Assembly (NCBI GenBank): GCA_014706295.1
Contig: JACSVZ010000002.1
Coordinates: 132,875,431 to 132,939,430, forward strand
DNA: 64,000 nucleotides
From: Lycocorax pyrrhopterus obiensis
Taxonomy: Eukaryota > Chordata > Aves > Passeriformes > Paradisaeidae
Reading direction: 5' to 3'
Part shown: positions 28,237 to 41,663 of the stretch, piece by piece
Position numbering within the stretch: position 1 is the first letter of the stretch
How the letters are laid out: every line of letters starts with the position of its first letter
The notes under the pieces: model-generated
Databases searched by the model: none
What the model was told of the DNA's origin: nothing
The model's input: only the letters and a program-made list of their open reading frames with translations
Position numbers and translations under genes: made by a program

Positions 28237-29362
28237 GACAGGATAGAAGTGGTTGAAATCACAGTCAGTGATAACACAGGTAAAACTCATTAAAATCCTT
28301 GAACTTATTTTCCATTTAATTTTTTGGCATATCACCAAGAATTCTGTTTTCATATGAAAATATGTTGCAGGCAGTTAGTTAGCTATTTTTAGCTAATTTA
28401 AATTCCTTCCCTTTAGGAGAGTTAACTGTGTTTTCCAGTTCCACCTTCAGCCCATCAATTCCCATTTTTTCTCCATCTCTCATCCTGAGTTATGGCATGT
28501 CTGTCCAGCGTCTAATTGCCAAAGATGTGAACATATTTGGTTGCTTTTTTGTTTTCAGCATAGAGAGTTTGGATCTCACTAAAAGTAAGTATCCTTGACA
28601 TGATATCAGATATTAAAACAATGACCTCCCAGGAATTTTCTAGATTTTAGAAAAAAAGACTTGATTATTAAAAATACTAAGAAGAAGCTCTTCTACCAAC
28701 TGTTCTATGAAAACAGTTCTTTAAGACGTGGGTCTTAAATCAGTATGAATGGAAGTTGCTAATATCATAGGATAATACTGGTATCAAAGGAAGGTATATC
28801 TGACCAGTAAAAGTGTACAGGTCCAGCATGAAGGGCTCAGGGTCTGTGGCTGGTAGCAGGGAGCCTGTTGAGAAGACTTTCAACAAAGATGAGCCACAGC
28901 CTGAGAGCAGAAGTGATTGGTGAGGATGAACCACAGCAGGAGGCAGCAAGCGGACTTTAATGTGCAAGAAAGTCAAGAGGTGAGGGAAGTGGAGTATGGA
29001 GAAATTCAGCAATTATATCAGTGAAAGAGGGAGAAGAAGGCACACACAAGAGGGGACTAAATGACAGTATGGCTCTGGCTGCACATTAGAGTGTGGGAAT
29101 CGGGAACAAGGGAGTTAAAGAAAGACTAGCAGCTGGGGAAAATTATAGCAAAAGAGAAAAGCTTTTGTGAAGAATTGTGTAGGACTGCTTGGAGTGACCA
29201 GGGCAATCCTGAGAAAGCAGAGTACATGAGCAACTCAGACAGCAATTCCTTTTCATTCCTCAGTGTTATGCTTTCTCCTTCCCCATTTCTTGTAAGACTT
29301 AATTAACTGTCTACTGTTGTTTGGGCTCAGTAAGTATTTACTGTTAATGTATTTCCTTTTTG

Positions 29363-29397
29363 TTTTAATATTAATTATTAAATAATTAATATTAAAA
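29363..29397. repeat. Perfect 35-bp AT-only palindrome
   Basis: The left arm TTTTAATATTAATTATT (29,363-29,379) is the exact reverse complement of the right arm AATAATTAATATTAAAA (29,381-29,397), with one central A at 29,380. All 34 arm bases are A or T. More AT-only sequence follows to about 29,415. Confidence 0.97.
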
Positions 29398-32146
29398 TAA
29401 ATTTAATAATAAAAAAGTGTTGTCATTTCTAATAAGCAAAAATAGTAATTAAAAATCACGGCCTTGTTGGAGACAGGAAATGAGATTATAGTTTCACAAA
29501 GCCAGCCTCAATGCATTAAAAAAATAAGACGGCTGTGTCAAATTCTCTTTTTATTTTGATTTAAAAGTTCATCTGGATTTTTGTGTCACCTTAAGACACC
29601 TCTTAAGCTGTCTTTTTGAAGTATCTCTTTTGCTTTTGTAACAAAAAATACAGATAAAATGTCTGATTCTTTGGAAAAATTTTAGATTCCACAGTCTCAA
29701 ATAAAGCATTCCTGATTTAAATGTTTGAGAGGTACACACTTCTGTCACAGATTTATGACAAACACACACATATATACACGTGTATGTATTCTCTATATAT
29801 GTACTTTAAGTTTTTTATTTCTTCCTAACTTCAGTTATGGAAACATTGGAGGCTACATCTCTCCTCTGAACAATAACATCACATCTTTTACTCAGCATAC
29901 TGCAGTTCTTGTTCAAACCTCCTAAATCCATGGAGGTCTCTTATCTCCCTCCCACATGCCCTCCTGTGGGAGACGAGCTGTGCAAATGGTGACTGGCACA
30001 GTCCAACCTGAGCTCAGCCTCCGTGTTTTCATTAAACCCGTAGGAAGTTAATTCCTTTAAGGCCTCTATCTACCATAGAATGTAAATGAAAATGTTTCAT
30101 AGGTTGAAAAGTTAGTAAGAGGAGAAGAACATCCACAGAGGCAGAGAGCACAACTGTATAAGAACCTTTCAGTAGGGGTTGCCTAGGAATTACATCCCTG
30201 GCTTTTGTGCTGGGCAGCTGCAGTGACCCTGCCTGGCTGCAGCACTGGGCACTGCTGGGTTCTTGGTGCATCAGGACAGGATAATCAATATTGGTGGTAT
30301 ACTTCAGTCCTGAAATAGAGCTTTTCTCACTATCACTGTCATTTTTCACTTCTGGGCTAAGCACAGAATTGCCAGCTGGACGTGTGAGTTGGCTTGGGTA
30401 TTTGGTCATGGAGTTTGCAATGTCTTTCTGAGGGACTATGCCATGAACTCGGCTCTCGGTCAAATTTAAAGCCAAATCTGTGTAAGTGAAGCCAGTAAAT
30501 TAAAATCTTCCTAACATAACAATTAACAGGATATTGTAGAAAGGCTGAGTTATTTTTAAAAATGCAATTTGTGCAACGTAAAGAAACTAATAGCTTCATG
30601 CTGATAGAATTTTTGGTCCTTTCCTGAATGGGCTTCCTGAGAGTGTACACACTTGCTCTGGCATTGGCAGTGGGTAGCTGGATTAACGGAGTTCTCTGTT
30701 TCTAATTTCTGTAGTTCTCTTGGTCAAAAGTGATATATTCTATATATGTGATAGATTTTATTCTAACTGAACTCCATTCCCATCTTCCCAACTGAGACAT
30801 GATGAGAAAGTCACCATGTAACAGTGCCTATGCTTATGCTTTCTCTGGAAGCCAAGCAACGGCTTGATTTCTGACTCTGCCATGCAAGTTCTTCTGCATT
30901 GTGGTAGTTCTTCAGTTTATTTTGTAATAAATTGGCATTGAAAGGGCATGGGACTTTTTTCTTCTGATCTGTCAAGAGACAGCTTCAGGGACCATCTACA
31001 GATCCCCCTCTAAATATATGCAGATCTTGTGCAAAATTTAATACATTTCAGTCATGAGTGAAGAAGGCCATAGAAGTGCTCCAAGAAAGAAGAAAGGTTT
31101 ACATGAAGGCGTGGAAATGATTTCTTAATGGTGACTATTACTTCCACCCACTCTTTACCAGATTGAAAACACACCAAAGCTTTGTTTTGCAAAAGCCTAA
31201 GCAGGAAGAAGATCAATTGAAAGAACGACTACAATTAAATCAAATTGAATTAATTTAAATTAAATTAAAGACTTCACCATTGATTATTTCTGGAGCTGTT
31301 TTTTCCTGTTACTTTCTTCAGGACTTAATTGTAGATCCTTGCTTAGCTCCATAAGCGCAGAGTACTTATTTTTACTAAGAAGGAATATGACAGACACAGA
31401 AATGATGAGATTTGATATTGGGCAAAAAGAGATTAGTCTTGGCCTGCCTGTAGAGAAAATTACAGACGATGAATTTTTTAAGGCAAACACCATTTTAGAG
31501 TAACACCGTTTCCCACCAGCAATCAAGTTCTGTTGTTGTGCTGTACAGTTCTGTGCTGTATACGCAGCTCTGTCCTGCAGCCCAGTGTTTTGGTTTCTCC
31601 TGTCTGTGGGCACACCCCCATGTACTTGGCAATTAAAAATCATTTTCCCTACCTACTGCTCTGACAGACTTTCTTGCTTTTCGTGTCCATAAATTTAACC
31701 TCAGTGTCCTGAATTTCAACATCCTTCATGATTCATCTTCTTGTCCTAGCTCAGTTTTGCTCCTCATCAAGTTACTTCTCTTCCTTTCACTCTCACAGCT
31801 AAGCTAGATGCACAGATAGCGTTTAGACTGAAGAAAAACTAGAAAATTATGTTCTCAATTGTGGGTAGACCATGGCAAGGAGTGTATTAGCAATACCTAT
31901 TTATACATCATTTTTGAGTAAATTCCTTTGCTCCATTACAAAATACAGCCTTGCATATTATAAACTAGGTAAATGATCTCTCTTTTGGGTAAAAATCTCT
32001 CTTTTACAGTTTTAGGCCCTCAGGTTTGGGGTACATGGTTGTTCCGTGGCTAGAAAACAATGGAGCATGTGAATAAAGTGTTTTGTCTACATAAAAGAAA
32101 AGAGGGGAAATGAAGAATGTTTATTATGGGAAGAGAAGAGTATTGT

Positions 32147-32168
32147 CCTCTCTCTCTCTCACTCACTC
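32147..32168. repeat. Short CT-rich microsatellite
   Basis: CCTCTCTCTCTCTC followed by ACTCACTC. It is a short imperfect dinucleotide tract of no apparent function. Confidence 0.85.
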
Positions 32169-34340
32169 TGTTTACATATACGTTTATACCACTATACTTC
32201 ATGGACAAAAATATTTAGATTATTATAGTTCAACAAGGGATATAAGATGAACCTTCAGAAAAGAAATTTTGGGGGATACTCTTTCAGTGATGGAGAAATT
32301 AATATAAGCTTGTCAAACAGGGTAGAGCTCAGTGGAATTAACTTTTATTAGAAGTCTAGTCCAGTGCATGGTTGATGTGTAGAGTGTACTGAGTGCCTAA
32401 AGTTATTCTGCCCAGCCTGCACCTCTGTTATGTCATTGGCTCCCTGGCTGTTTGGACAGAAATGTGGTTTTCTGCACACTTGGTGCTCTTCCCACTTCCT
32501 GAGTGAATGTTGAACCTTCATTCATATTACCTGATGAGCATTAACATTAATAATGTAATTAAAATAAGTAAACTTATGTTTCATACATCCTTTTTTGCAC
32601 CCATTTTTCTTATAATGCCAGAAAAATTCCCTCCTTTTGAGTTGTATCCCAACTATTAGCACACGATATTTTGATATTTTTCTGAACATTATTGTATTTT
32701 ACTTCATCTGGTCATATTAAATTAGAATTAACAAGTTTTGTGGCAATTAATTACATAATGTGATCTTGATAATGTAGATCGGGACTTCTCTGTTTCCTTC
32801 TATTTTGTCAAACGATACTGTATTCCCTCATAAAAGTGATAACTTGCAGTAACAGAAATACAGTATAGACAGACTGGTGGAAAATTGTATCAGCGAAGAA
32901 GCAGGCATAAGCAGAATGGAGCCATTTCACAAGTGTTTATGCCAGTGAATGCCATGTGTTCCTTTTAAAACATTTTTTATACAATACCAAAACTGTTAGC
33001 ATAAAAGGATAATTACAGTGTTTCTTCTATTTGTTCTGAAAATAAATTGCCACTACAGACAGAGAACCATAAAAGGAACAGGAATGCAACTTCATTCCAC
33101 TCTCAAATTCATCATTTAGACATTCAGAGCACGTACATTATCTTTTGATTTTGCAAAAGTATTTAATAAAAGGTTAAATAATAAATGTGTATTCTTGAGA
33201 GTACAGCTTTTTAAAGAAAAGGTCACTAAAAGTATCTCAGTTGAGAGGAAGAACAGATGTGTTCCTTCTTATTGAACTCCAAAGCTCTTTCAGAAATCTG
33301 CTAACCTGATTTTCATATGACTGTTTACCCAGATTCATCATATTCAGCACTTATGATGCTAATATTATTTTACCTCAGCATCATTATTTCTTACCCCAAT
33401 TAATCTGCATTTGACTGTTTTCTCCCATATTCTCACTAGTTAATCTTCCTAAACAGGAGTGTAGCAAAGAAACAGATCTTGAGGCTTAATGCACCTTTGT
33501 CACTTCTGTGGAAGTACAAGGAAAGCAGGGCAGGTGGCACAGAGCATTTAATGCATCTTCATGAGAGACTGAAAAACAAAGACATTAGTGTGGCCACCTG
33601 CAAATGCTAAGTCTTTTCAAACCTCATGTATTCCAAAGTCCTGAAGCAAGGGACCTGCAGCCCGAATGACCCAAGGAGTCCCTTCCAGCCATGTGTTTTG
33701 GACTGACACCCCCTCCAGTGCCCAGTCAAAATCAGATTTTTTAGTCAAAATGAGCCTGATATAAACTGAGGCTAAGGGATCCTCTCTAATCAAATATTTG
33801 ATTTATAAATACAGTATCTCACAGATCAAACTTTATTTAGTACTACGATCTTCCACAAATTTCTTACATTTTCTTAAAGGATTCTTTTCATAAAATGCTG
33901 TTTCTAAAAATTAAATCCTAAGGAAGAAGGAAAGGTTCATAGACTCCCCTAAAATTTAGTGATTCCTGATCTCTTAGCAGAAATACATTAGAAAGTGAAG
34001 GATCCTTTTCTAAAACTAACCTGTTCTTCACATCTTTGCTGTTTGATAGATTAGGTACAGCTGACACTCTCTAGTGGAGTAATTGCAAAAGGAGGAGGTA
34101 TTTCTTGAGGTAGCCATGACACAAAATGGCTTCCTAATTTAAAAATGTTTAGGTAGCTTTTTTGTGATAATTTGTATATTTGAGTTTAAACTGTGAATCA
34201 AAGATATGATGCTGTCTTATAAAACAGCCTCCAAGTGTATGTAAAACAGCCTTCTAGCAGTAACCTTGGATATGATGCCAATATGTAGAACCATAGTGAG
34301 AAAGCACAAGCAAACAAAAGAAAATATTAGTCTGATTAAC

Positions 34341-34437
34341 AGAAAATCATAAAATCATGGGTTGAGGGAATAGTTTGGGTTGGAAGACACCTTAAAAATC
34401 ATGTAGTTCCAAGCCTTCTGCCATGGGCAGGGATACC
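34341..34437 (-). mobile_element. CR1 LINE 3'-end fragment, short
   Basis: Antisense CR1 3' end. AATCATAAAATCATGGGTTG is the reversed tail. TAGTTTGGGTTGGAAGACAC and CCATGGGCAGGGATACCT match the usual CR1 3' region in reverse orientation. It is only about 100 bp long. Confidence 0.88.
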
Positions 34438-37400
34438 TGCAAAAGCACTGCAAAAAAAAAAAATGTTGGTGTCAGACCTGCTAAATCTTAGTTACTGAGC
34501 GAAGACTCCCTCTTTTACTCCCTCACAGTGACTGGAGGTCGTGATTTGCAGTGTAGTTGTTGGATCTCTGTCCCAAGAGTTTGCCTCAGCTGGCAGGCAG
34601 AGCTGGTCAGGGTACCAGCTGAAAGGACCTGCTTCCCTGCACCTCAGGGAGCGTGTAGTACAGACTCAGGGCAGTGGAAAAGGCAATGACCACATTACTT
34701 GATGCTTTAGTCAGTTGAAAACAAAGTCAAATTTCCTATAACGTCAGTTATGTGTGTTATCTGGGCATTTGGTTAGGAGTCCAAAATATAACCAAAGCCT
34801 CTGTGGTTTCTGTAATAAAAATAGGTACAATTCTCTGCTAGTTTCACCCAATCCAAAAGGATAAATTCTGAACTCTTCAGAGGCTCTTCAAATCTCACAA
34901 GGTAACCCTCCCAGCACAATCTTCTGAAGCTGCCTTCAGCAGTGTCCTCAGTTTATTTTCCCCTGCAATTGTTGCAAATTTCCCCATGTTCCCAATTTCC
35001 ATATGACTGCTGGAGTTTTCTTTCAGTTAACTTTTTCTGTTTGAAATTGTTTCTCTTCTATAAAAAATCCCATCCTTGGACATACTGAATTCAAAATGAA
35101 AACTACTGCACCAATTATCTGTCTTCCAAGTGGCCTGTTCATGTACTTGCTTATATCAAAAATTCTTTTCCTAAGGTGCAGCTCTAGTAAATGGCTATTC
35201 AGACCTTAGGTCCCTGCAGACTTTCATTAGGATCGCCATCCCTCTGAAGGCATTAGGGTTTTTGTCTACAGGTTCCTTTCTGTTATTTGGGCCAAGGATT
35301 TTCTGGGTACGTGGCTACAGTCAATCTTTTAGTTCATTCTTATCTGGCTACCCTGAACTGCATGAATCGGATCTATTTTCCCTTCCAATTGAAATTCGTC
35401 AGTGAAGATCAGTGATTTCTCCTAGTCTCATGTAGAAATTAACTGCAAAATCTACATCAAACCACAGATTGAGGTATTTTCCTGTGTTCAATGGTGTTTT
35501 CCAGTTTCCATATATATCTTTGACTCTGTCATTTGTTGGTGTGCACCCTCAGAAGCAATTGCTTTTGTTTTATCATTCACTTGTATATGGTCTTCACCTA
35601 ACATTTAAGTTCTCTCTCCAGACATGATTGCTGGCTTCCTCTGACAGATCTGTTTAGCTGTTTGCCAACATCTTGGCCACCAATTTTCCTTAATCCCATC
35701 ACAAAATTTTACCTACACTCAAAGACTTTCCTATTTATGAAGGCCAAAAAAAGTGTTCCATTTTTCCCTATAGTTTCATTTTTTAAAATGATCCAAGTTT
35801 ATAATTTTCTGTCTGTGTCAATTACACATGAACTTGAAATGGGATTATCTGATACACTTCAGTCATGCTGGATGCAGCAGAAAGCAAGCATAGTACCTGA
35901 GTCAAATACTGTATGCTGAAAGAGGCAGAGGTCCCTGAGTTCAAGCACTCAGAGCTGGTCACTGTCTGAACACAGATTTTTATGTTTCAAGGCTTTCCAA
36001 AATAGAAAAGAAATATTTTCATCACTCTTTACAGCTTAGAAGTTGTTAAAAAAATAAGAGAGTTCACTTCTTATTTAGTCATCCCAAACTGAAGTTGTGG
36101 TTTAATGTTTTATCCTCTCTGTTTTGACTCCACACTCAAATGCCTATGGCCTTTTTTTCCCCCCAAATACAAAGCTACAATTGTTAGGAAAATAATATAA
36201 CAAAGCAGCACAGAAAACGTCATTATTGTGATGTATGCACCTCTCATGGCCCCACAGCCTCAGAAAGGACACAGAGCTAAAGCAAGTAGGAAGAGATTGC
36301 AGCAGGGATGATGAAGAATATGGAACAGGATGTTTTCAGTTCAGAAAAAAAAAATTACTGAAGGAGATGATTGAGGGCTGTAAAGTCAGGGATACAGTGA
36401 AAAAGGTGACTACAGAATGATTTATTAATTGCTCCCACAATGCAAGAACTAGAGCATTGCAGACAGTTACCAGGCAAACAAACAAGAGGAAGTACTTCAC
36501 AGTACAAATTTAAACTAAGGTACCCCTTCTATATGATACTGCATGGAGCTGATGTATATACTGGTTCAAAAAGAGATTAGACAAAATGAGTTGGGTTTGA
36601 TCTAGCAATGGCAATTAGACACAAAAACTTCTAACTCAGCCTCTAAACCAGCAGTCAGCAAAAGAAACGTGTTCCTTCCCGTACTTTTCTTTTCTTACAC
36701 GTTTCCTAGGCATTGGTATTAGCCATGCTGACAGAGAGGATACTGAATAATTGGATCTTTGTTTTTTCCTGATATGGCCATTTTTATTTTCTTATGTTTT
36801 GTTCATATTTGCCTCTGGTGTGGGACTTGAAAAAAGCAGTCTGATTGCTAGACTATGTGGATGTGGGAAACCAGAATTTTGTGTGATTTATCCAGCATGG
36901 TACATTAAGGTCTTTAAAGTAACATCTCTTTCCTCACTCTGAAGTCTTCCATCTTTTGTAAATTTTGGCTGGCTTTTGGCAAAAGTCTAAGTAGCTCATA
37001 TCAAAGATGGTTTTCATCATCCCAGCTAAAGAGCTTAACATTTTATTAAGCTTATTATTTGTCTTTACTCTTGATCAATAATACATTTCCCCTAAAAACA
37101 ATATTCTAACTATGATCTTAGCTTAATTATAAATTATTTTAAATCAAATAGGTGCATAACTCAACTGATTGCTGTGCTTACCTGACACACTTTTATGAAA
37201 CGTCAAATTTAATGATAATCTAGGGAGGTTCATGGCATAGCTACATATTTGCATGGGTATAAGCAAAGACAGGAGGTGCCTTCAGAAGACATTGGCACCA
37301 ATAGTTTAGCTGTGCAGTCTGTACCTTTCTGCTATGTATCACATTTCATAGAGTAAAAAAAGGTTTAAATTAAAATTTAAAGCATTCTCTAAATATTTAC

Positions 37401-38473
37401 GGGGGAAAAATGTTCTCATATGCTCATTTGTCACATTCATTCTTGGAGAACATTTTTCCTGTCTTTTCATGCATACAGAACTGAACTCATCTGTGTATTA
37501 AATGACCATGAATCTAAAGATATCCTCCAGACTAAACACAGAGATATTAAGATTATTAAACATGGAGGGACTGCATAAGTGTAGCTATAGAGAAAATGTA
37601 AAGAAGTTTATTAACTAAACTTTATTGAAACATTAACTAATGGCTTGCATTATAAAATTAAGAAAAGAGTCAACTATTTTTGATGCACTACATAATAGGC
37701 AGATGTAAAAAAATGTATTCAAATAACTCATTTGCTCAGCTTAGTGGGTTGCTTCTATTCTAATTGAATTTTGTAGAGCTCTCTAAACAAGAATGCTGGT
37801 GCAGAATCCTGACATTTGTTAAATCCACAAAGGATTATTTTAGAAAGTAACAATAGCCAGTATTCTTACAGAAAAAAAAAAGGAATTTTAATTAACAAAA
37901 TGTGTATCTTTTTTGTTTTGTTTCTGAAACAAAAGAAGCAGGGTAGGAGGGAAGAAATAAGCAAAGAATTATTGGTTTGATTTTTAGGGTTCTGAGAACC
38001 CAGAGTTCCTTAAAGATTGCTCCAAAAGAAGTGGGAGGAAAATTTCTCAGCTCCTATGTGAAGTAGCTTATGTACTATTCAGCTGAAATTTATGGAGGAA
38101 GATGTAACAAACATTTATTTTTTTAATAAAAACTTAATTACGTTGAATATTTGGGTGTTATTTTTAGTGTATCATTTATATATAAGAATATTTCAAATTA
38201 AATATACATTATTTGTGAGATATGTCAAACAGTTGAGCTGTTGCCTTGATTGCTTTTATCAGTCCACCATCAAATCCTACAATTTTTCCTGTACAAAATA
38301 GGATACAGACACAAGTGGGTGGGAATAAACACAGTATAGCATTTCTTTATGTATGAATATAAATATGCATGTGCATATAGACAGACACACAAGTGTGCAC
38401 TGCAAAGGAGCAGTCACAGTCTGGACTGGGGGCCACAGGTGACCTATTGGTTTTCCTCCGTGTTTATTTTCTT
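34438..38473. other. RIMS2: RIMS2 intron, no feature recognised
   Basis: AT-rich sequence with a short A run near 34,450-34,461. No gene, RNA or named repeat was recognised. Confidence 0.5.
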
Positions 38474-38826
38474 TGTTTCCGTGAGTCCGTTTTACTCAGA
38501 GTTCGAATTAGGAAGCAAGAGACGCAGTTTTTCTTCGGTCTTGGATGTTTATTATATCTTATCTATAGCACAGCAGCACAGAATGTGCCTTCTAAGTTAG
38601 CAAGGTGAAAAATGGCTGTGAATTTCAACTTCCAAGGTTATTTAAAGCCTAATTTAACCAGTTAAGAATTGCCAAGTAATATGTTTGTATGTATAATCCA
38701 ATAACTAACTATTCATGGTCTGCATTGCGGGACTTTTGACCCAATAACAAACACCTAGGTTTGTGAAGAAGAAAGAAGAAAGAAGAAGTACAAATCCACA
38801 CCCCAAATCCTCCATCTTGTTACACA
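38474..38826 (-). mobile_element. Probable solo LTR of an endogenous retrovirus, antisense
   Basis: Read on the minus strand, about 350 bp begins TGTGTAACAAGATGGAGGA (or TGTAACAAG two bases in) and ends near CTCACGGAAACA, giving TG...CA termini. A polyadenylation signal AATAAA lies on the minus strand at 38,553-38,548, roughly 75 bases before the proposed 3' end. That is the expected U3-R-U5 spacing. U3 contains a CTT/CTTT-rich tract (GAA repeats at about 38,766-38,788 on the + strand). No primer-binding site, gag or pol sequence is seen on either side, so this would be a recombined solo LTR. I could not find a clean target-site duplication, so the exact ends are uncertain. The alternative is an unrelated interspersed repeat. 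Confidence 0.68.
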
Positions 38827-41347
38827 CGCATATATATACTACTATATATTCCATAAACCTAAATTTCTACATTTCTACATATTCCACCCAGTGACATAAC
38901 TTTGATTACACAGCAACAACCTCAGTGCTATCACACAGTCTGGGAAGTTTTTCCCAAGGTCTAAGGTCAAATGGAGTGTGCTTTTGAGGATCATTGCTTG
39001 TCAGAAGTGAAAGAATGTCATTCTCAGAATTCAGGGTTCCAATAGTGACCAGCCTATTTCATCTGTCTGTAAATTGGCCCCTGGGCTTCTGAGTAGGTGA
39101 GTCAGAAGAAGTTGTGTGTTGTACCACTGTGCACTCTTGAGTTCAAATCTTGATGTGCCTTTACTAGTCCGAAAAGGTTTGAGAAGCCCTTTTACATAGC
39201 TGACACCAGCTGAGTCAGTTTGGGGTTCTGTCATCTTCTAGGTTTGGTTCTGATATTTTGTGGCTGAGTGTAGTTCCTATTGGAGTCCATAGGCTTTCTA
39301 TTTTCAGTTGTCTTTCAGTTGGCTGTTAACTCCTCTGGGACTGAAAATTCATTCATTTGCTATAGTTGGTACTCTGGCATTGCAGTCACATTGTTTCAAA
39401 GTTTTGTCCATTGAGTGCAGAGGGAGCCCAGGCAGCTGGTTTAAACTAGACTCCTAGTTTTAATATGCAGAAGTGAAATGAGAGGACTCTTGGTGCATAT
39501 CATGGCCACACAGCACAGCAGCATCGTAAATACCTGAGCTAACTCCAGACAAACAAGTGACATATTCTGCAAAACTATTTAGCCTGCTCAGACTCTACAC
39601 TGATGTAGTTTCCAGTACCTGAGCTGGGGCTAAAGTAGCGAGTCTGTTGTGCTGTGTAAGTAAACATATTATGTCACTCAGCGTGAACCACTGAGGGGTT
39701 TTTTTTCCTTTCTCTTTAGTTGAGAGACTCTTTTCTTCTCTAAACCAGAGCAACACCTTTGCCCGTAGATGAGTCAGTTATCACTAGCAATGGGGACTGC
39801 TATGACCCTTGAAAAAGAATAGAATTCTTAGAATTATACTGGTGCTGCATTTTATTTAAAAAGCTAATACAAGGAGATAAAGAGGCACACGTCAGTGTCT
39901 CTTCCACTGAGGAAATCATAGTCCTCACTTCAATAAGCCAGTCTGAAATAACACTAGCGAAAAGGAAGTTGATACAAACTATCTCTTAATATAGAAACAT
40001 ATGAAAAGATTTGTAGGATGTTATTTGCTAGTACATTTGAAATTTTCTATGCTGATGGAGATTATCCAGATGGCAGGAAGTTTTTGCTTCTGACTTACTG
40101 GGCGTAGTGTAAATTTGGTGCCATTTCTTTCTATGCTGCAGCCTGAGGTTTTTATCTGCTGAATTCAGACTGCAAACATTTTTAGGAAAAAAACTCAAAG
40201 TATGAGTTCATATAGTGTTTTCTATATTCAGGTCCAAGCTTTCTTGCTCTTCTAGCATTATCATTGACTAAATATGCAGCAAAAAGTAGCCAGATTCTGA
40301 AATACAAATAGTAAATATCATATAATCATGGCAAAACTGATCAAAATTGTGAACATTAGTCACAGACCTACGCTCATAAGTGGTTTCGCAGATGAACAAC
40401 ATTATCTTGAGGTTATATATCACTTACATACTTTTCACCTTCTTATTTTCAGTTATTTACTCTTTAGGTCACAGCCTAAATTATACATGAAAGATAATGA
40501 ACCTCATACCTGAGAGATCTTTGGAAAGTATGATATATTTAGATCATCTTGGATGGTACACCTTACTAGTTGGAGAAGTAAAATTTATTTCTTAAAGGTC
40601 AGTGTAAGTAAAGAAGCTTAAGTTATTCAGTATTTTGTAGGATACAACAGATGCATTGGGCCAAATTTGTATCAGCACATCTGGTCTGTAATCAATATTA
40701 GCTAGTGCTAATACTGGTAACAGTAGTAGAAGAATCTTAGTCGATGAAATTTTCCTGCTTTCTATCTGTTACTCTCAGTCCTGAAATGCTAAACTGTGAA
40801 ATGATGTCCAGTGTGGCCTTACATGTAAACCTATGTGAATGAAAGGCTTCTAAGAGTTCCAGGTTATAAACAAACATTAAGCCTCCCTTTGTGGTGTTTC
40901 AAATCCAGTTTGAACTCATTAATATGGTGATAGTATGGCTAACTGGCTTTCAAACAGCTAACTGAGGAAATGGTATTTGCAGCACAGTGACTCTGAGGCC
41001 AAATAAGTTGCTTGCAAGGTAACTTCATATTTTACATCTGCAATTCAAATCCTGACTGGCAGTTTTAAATCGGTAGCAGGGTCATACCTGAGAGAAGGTC
41101 CTGCTGTATTACAGAGTTAAATCACACAGGGTGGTTCCCTGGCACTGAGTCCAGGTGGCACAGTTATGCAGTTCCATACTGTGATACACCAAAAAACAGA
41201 CTTTGAATGTGATTTCTGGCCCATTTGAACTCCTGAATCAGAACATCATTAGAGGTGCTCTAGAACTTTAGGCTGTGCTGGAGACTCTTTTAAAAATGTA
41301 GCAGTAAAATGATCTAGTTCCTAATAGAAGCCTTCCAGTACCCAAAA
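38827..41347. other. RIMS2: RIMS2 intron, no feature recognised
   Basis: Intronic sequence beginning with an alternating purine/pyrimidine stretch (ATATATATAC near 38,830). No gene or named repeat was recognised. Confidence 0.5.
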
Positions 41348-41663
41348 TGGGCCCTACAGAAAGCTGGAGAGGGACTTTTGACAAGGGCATATAGTGATAG
41401 GACAAGAGGTAATGGGTTTAAATTGAAAGAGGGAAGGTTTAGATGAGATATTAGCAAGAAATTCTTTAGTCAGAGTGTGGTGAGGCACTGGAACAGGTTG
41501 TCCAGAGAAGCTGAGTGGATGCCCCACCTCTGGAAGTGTTCAAGGCCAAGCTGGATGGGGCTTGGAGCAATGTGATCTAGTGAAAGGTGTCTTTGCCCAT
41601 GGCAGGGGAGTTGGAACTACATCATTTTTAAGGTCCATTTCAACTCAATGCATTCTATGATTC
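41348..41663 (+). mobile_element. CR1 LINE 3'-end fragment
   Basis: Sense CR1 3' end with the string GAAAGCTGGAGAGGGACTTT, then GTGATAGGACAAGAGGTAAT, GAGGCACTGGAACAGGTTGT, AAGGCCAAGCTGGATGGGGC and the terminal CATTCTATGATTC. 5'-truncated and non-coding, but the best-preserved 3' tail among the sense copies here. Confidence 0.95.

Larger units (their letters stand above)
28237..34340. other. RIMS2: RIMS2 intron, mostly unrecognised
   Basis: AT-rich intronic sequence. It contains the palindrome at 29,363-29,397, an AT-rich run of AAATT repeats near 31,228-31,268 and a short CT/CA-rich tract near 32,147-32,168. A minus-strand open frame at 30,475-30,032 is discussed as a finding. No named gene or RNA was recognised. 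Confidence 0.5.

Noticed and set aside
33650..33725. Possible additional CR1-like scrap (CCCAAGGAGTCCCTTCCAGC)
   Set aside because: Too short and without the diagnostic tail or neighbouring CR1 words; resemblance limited to a few common strings.
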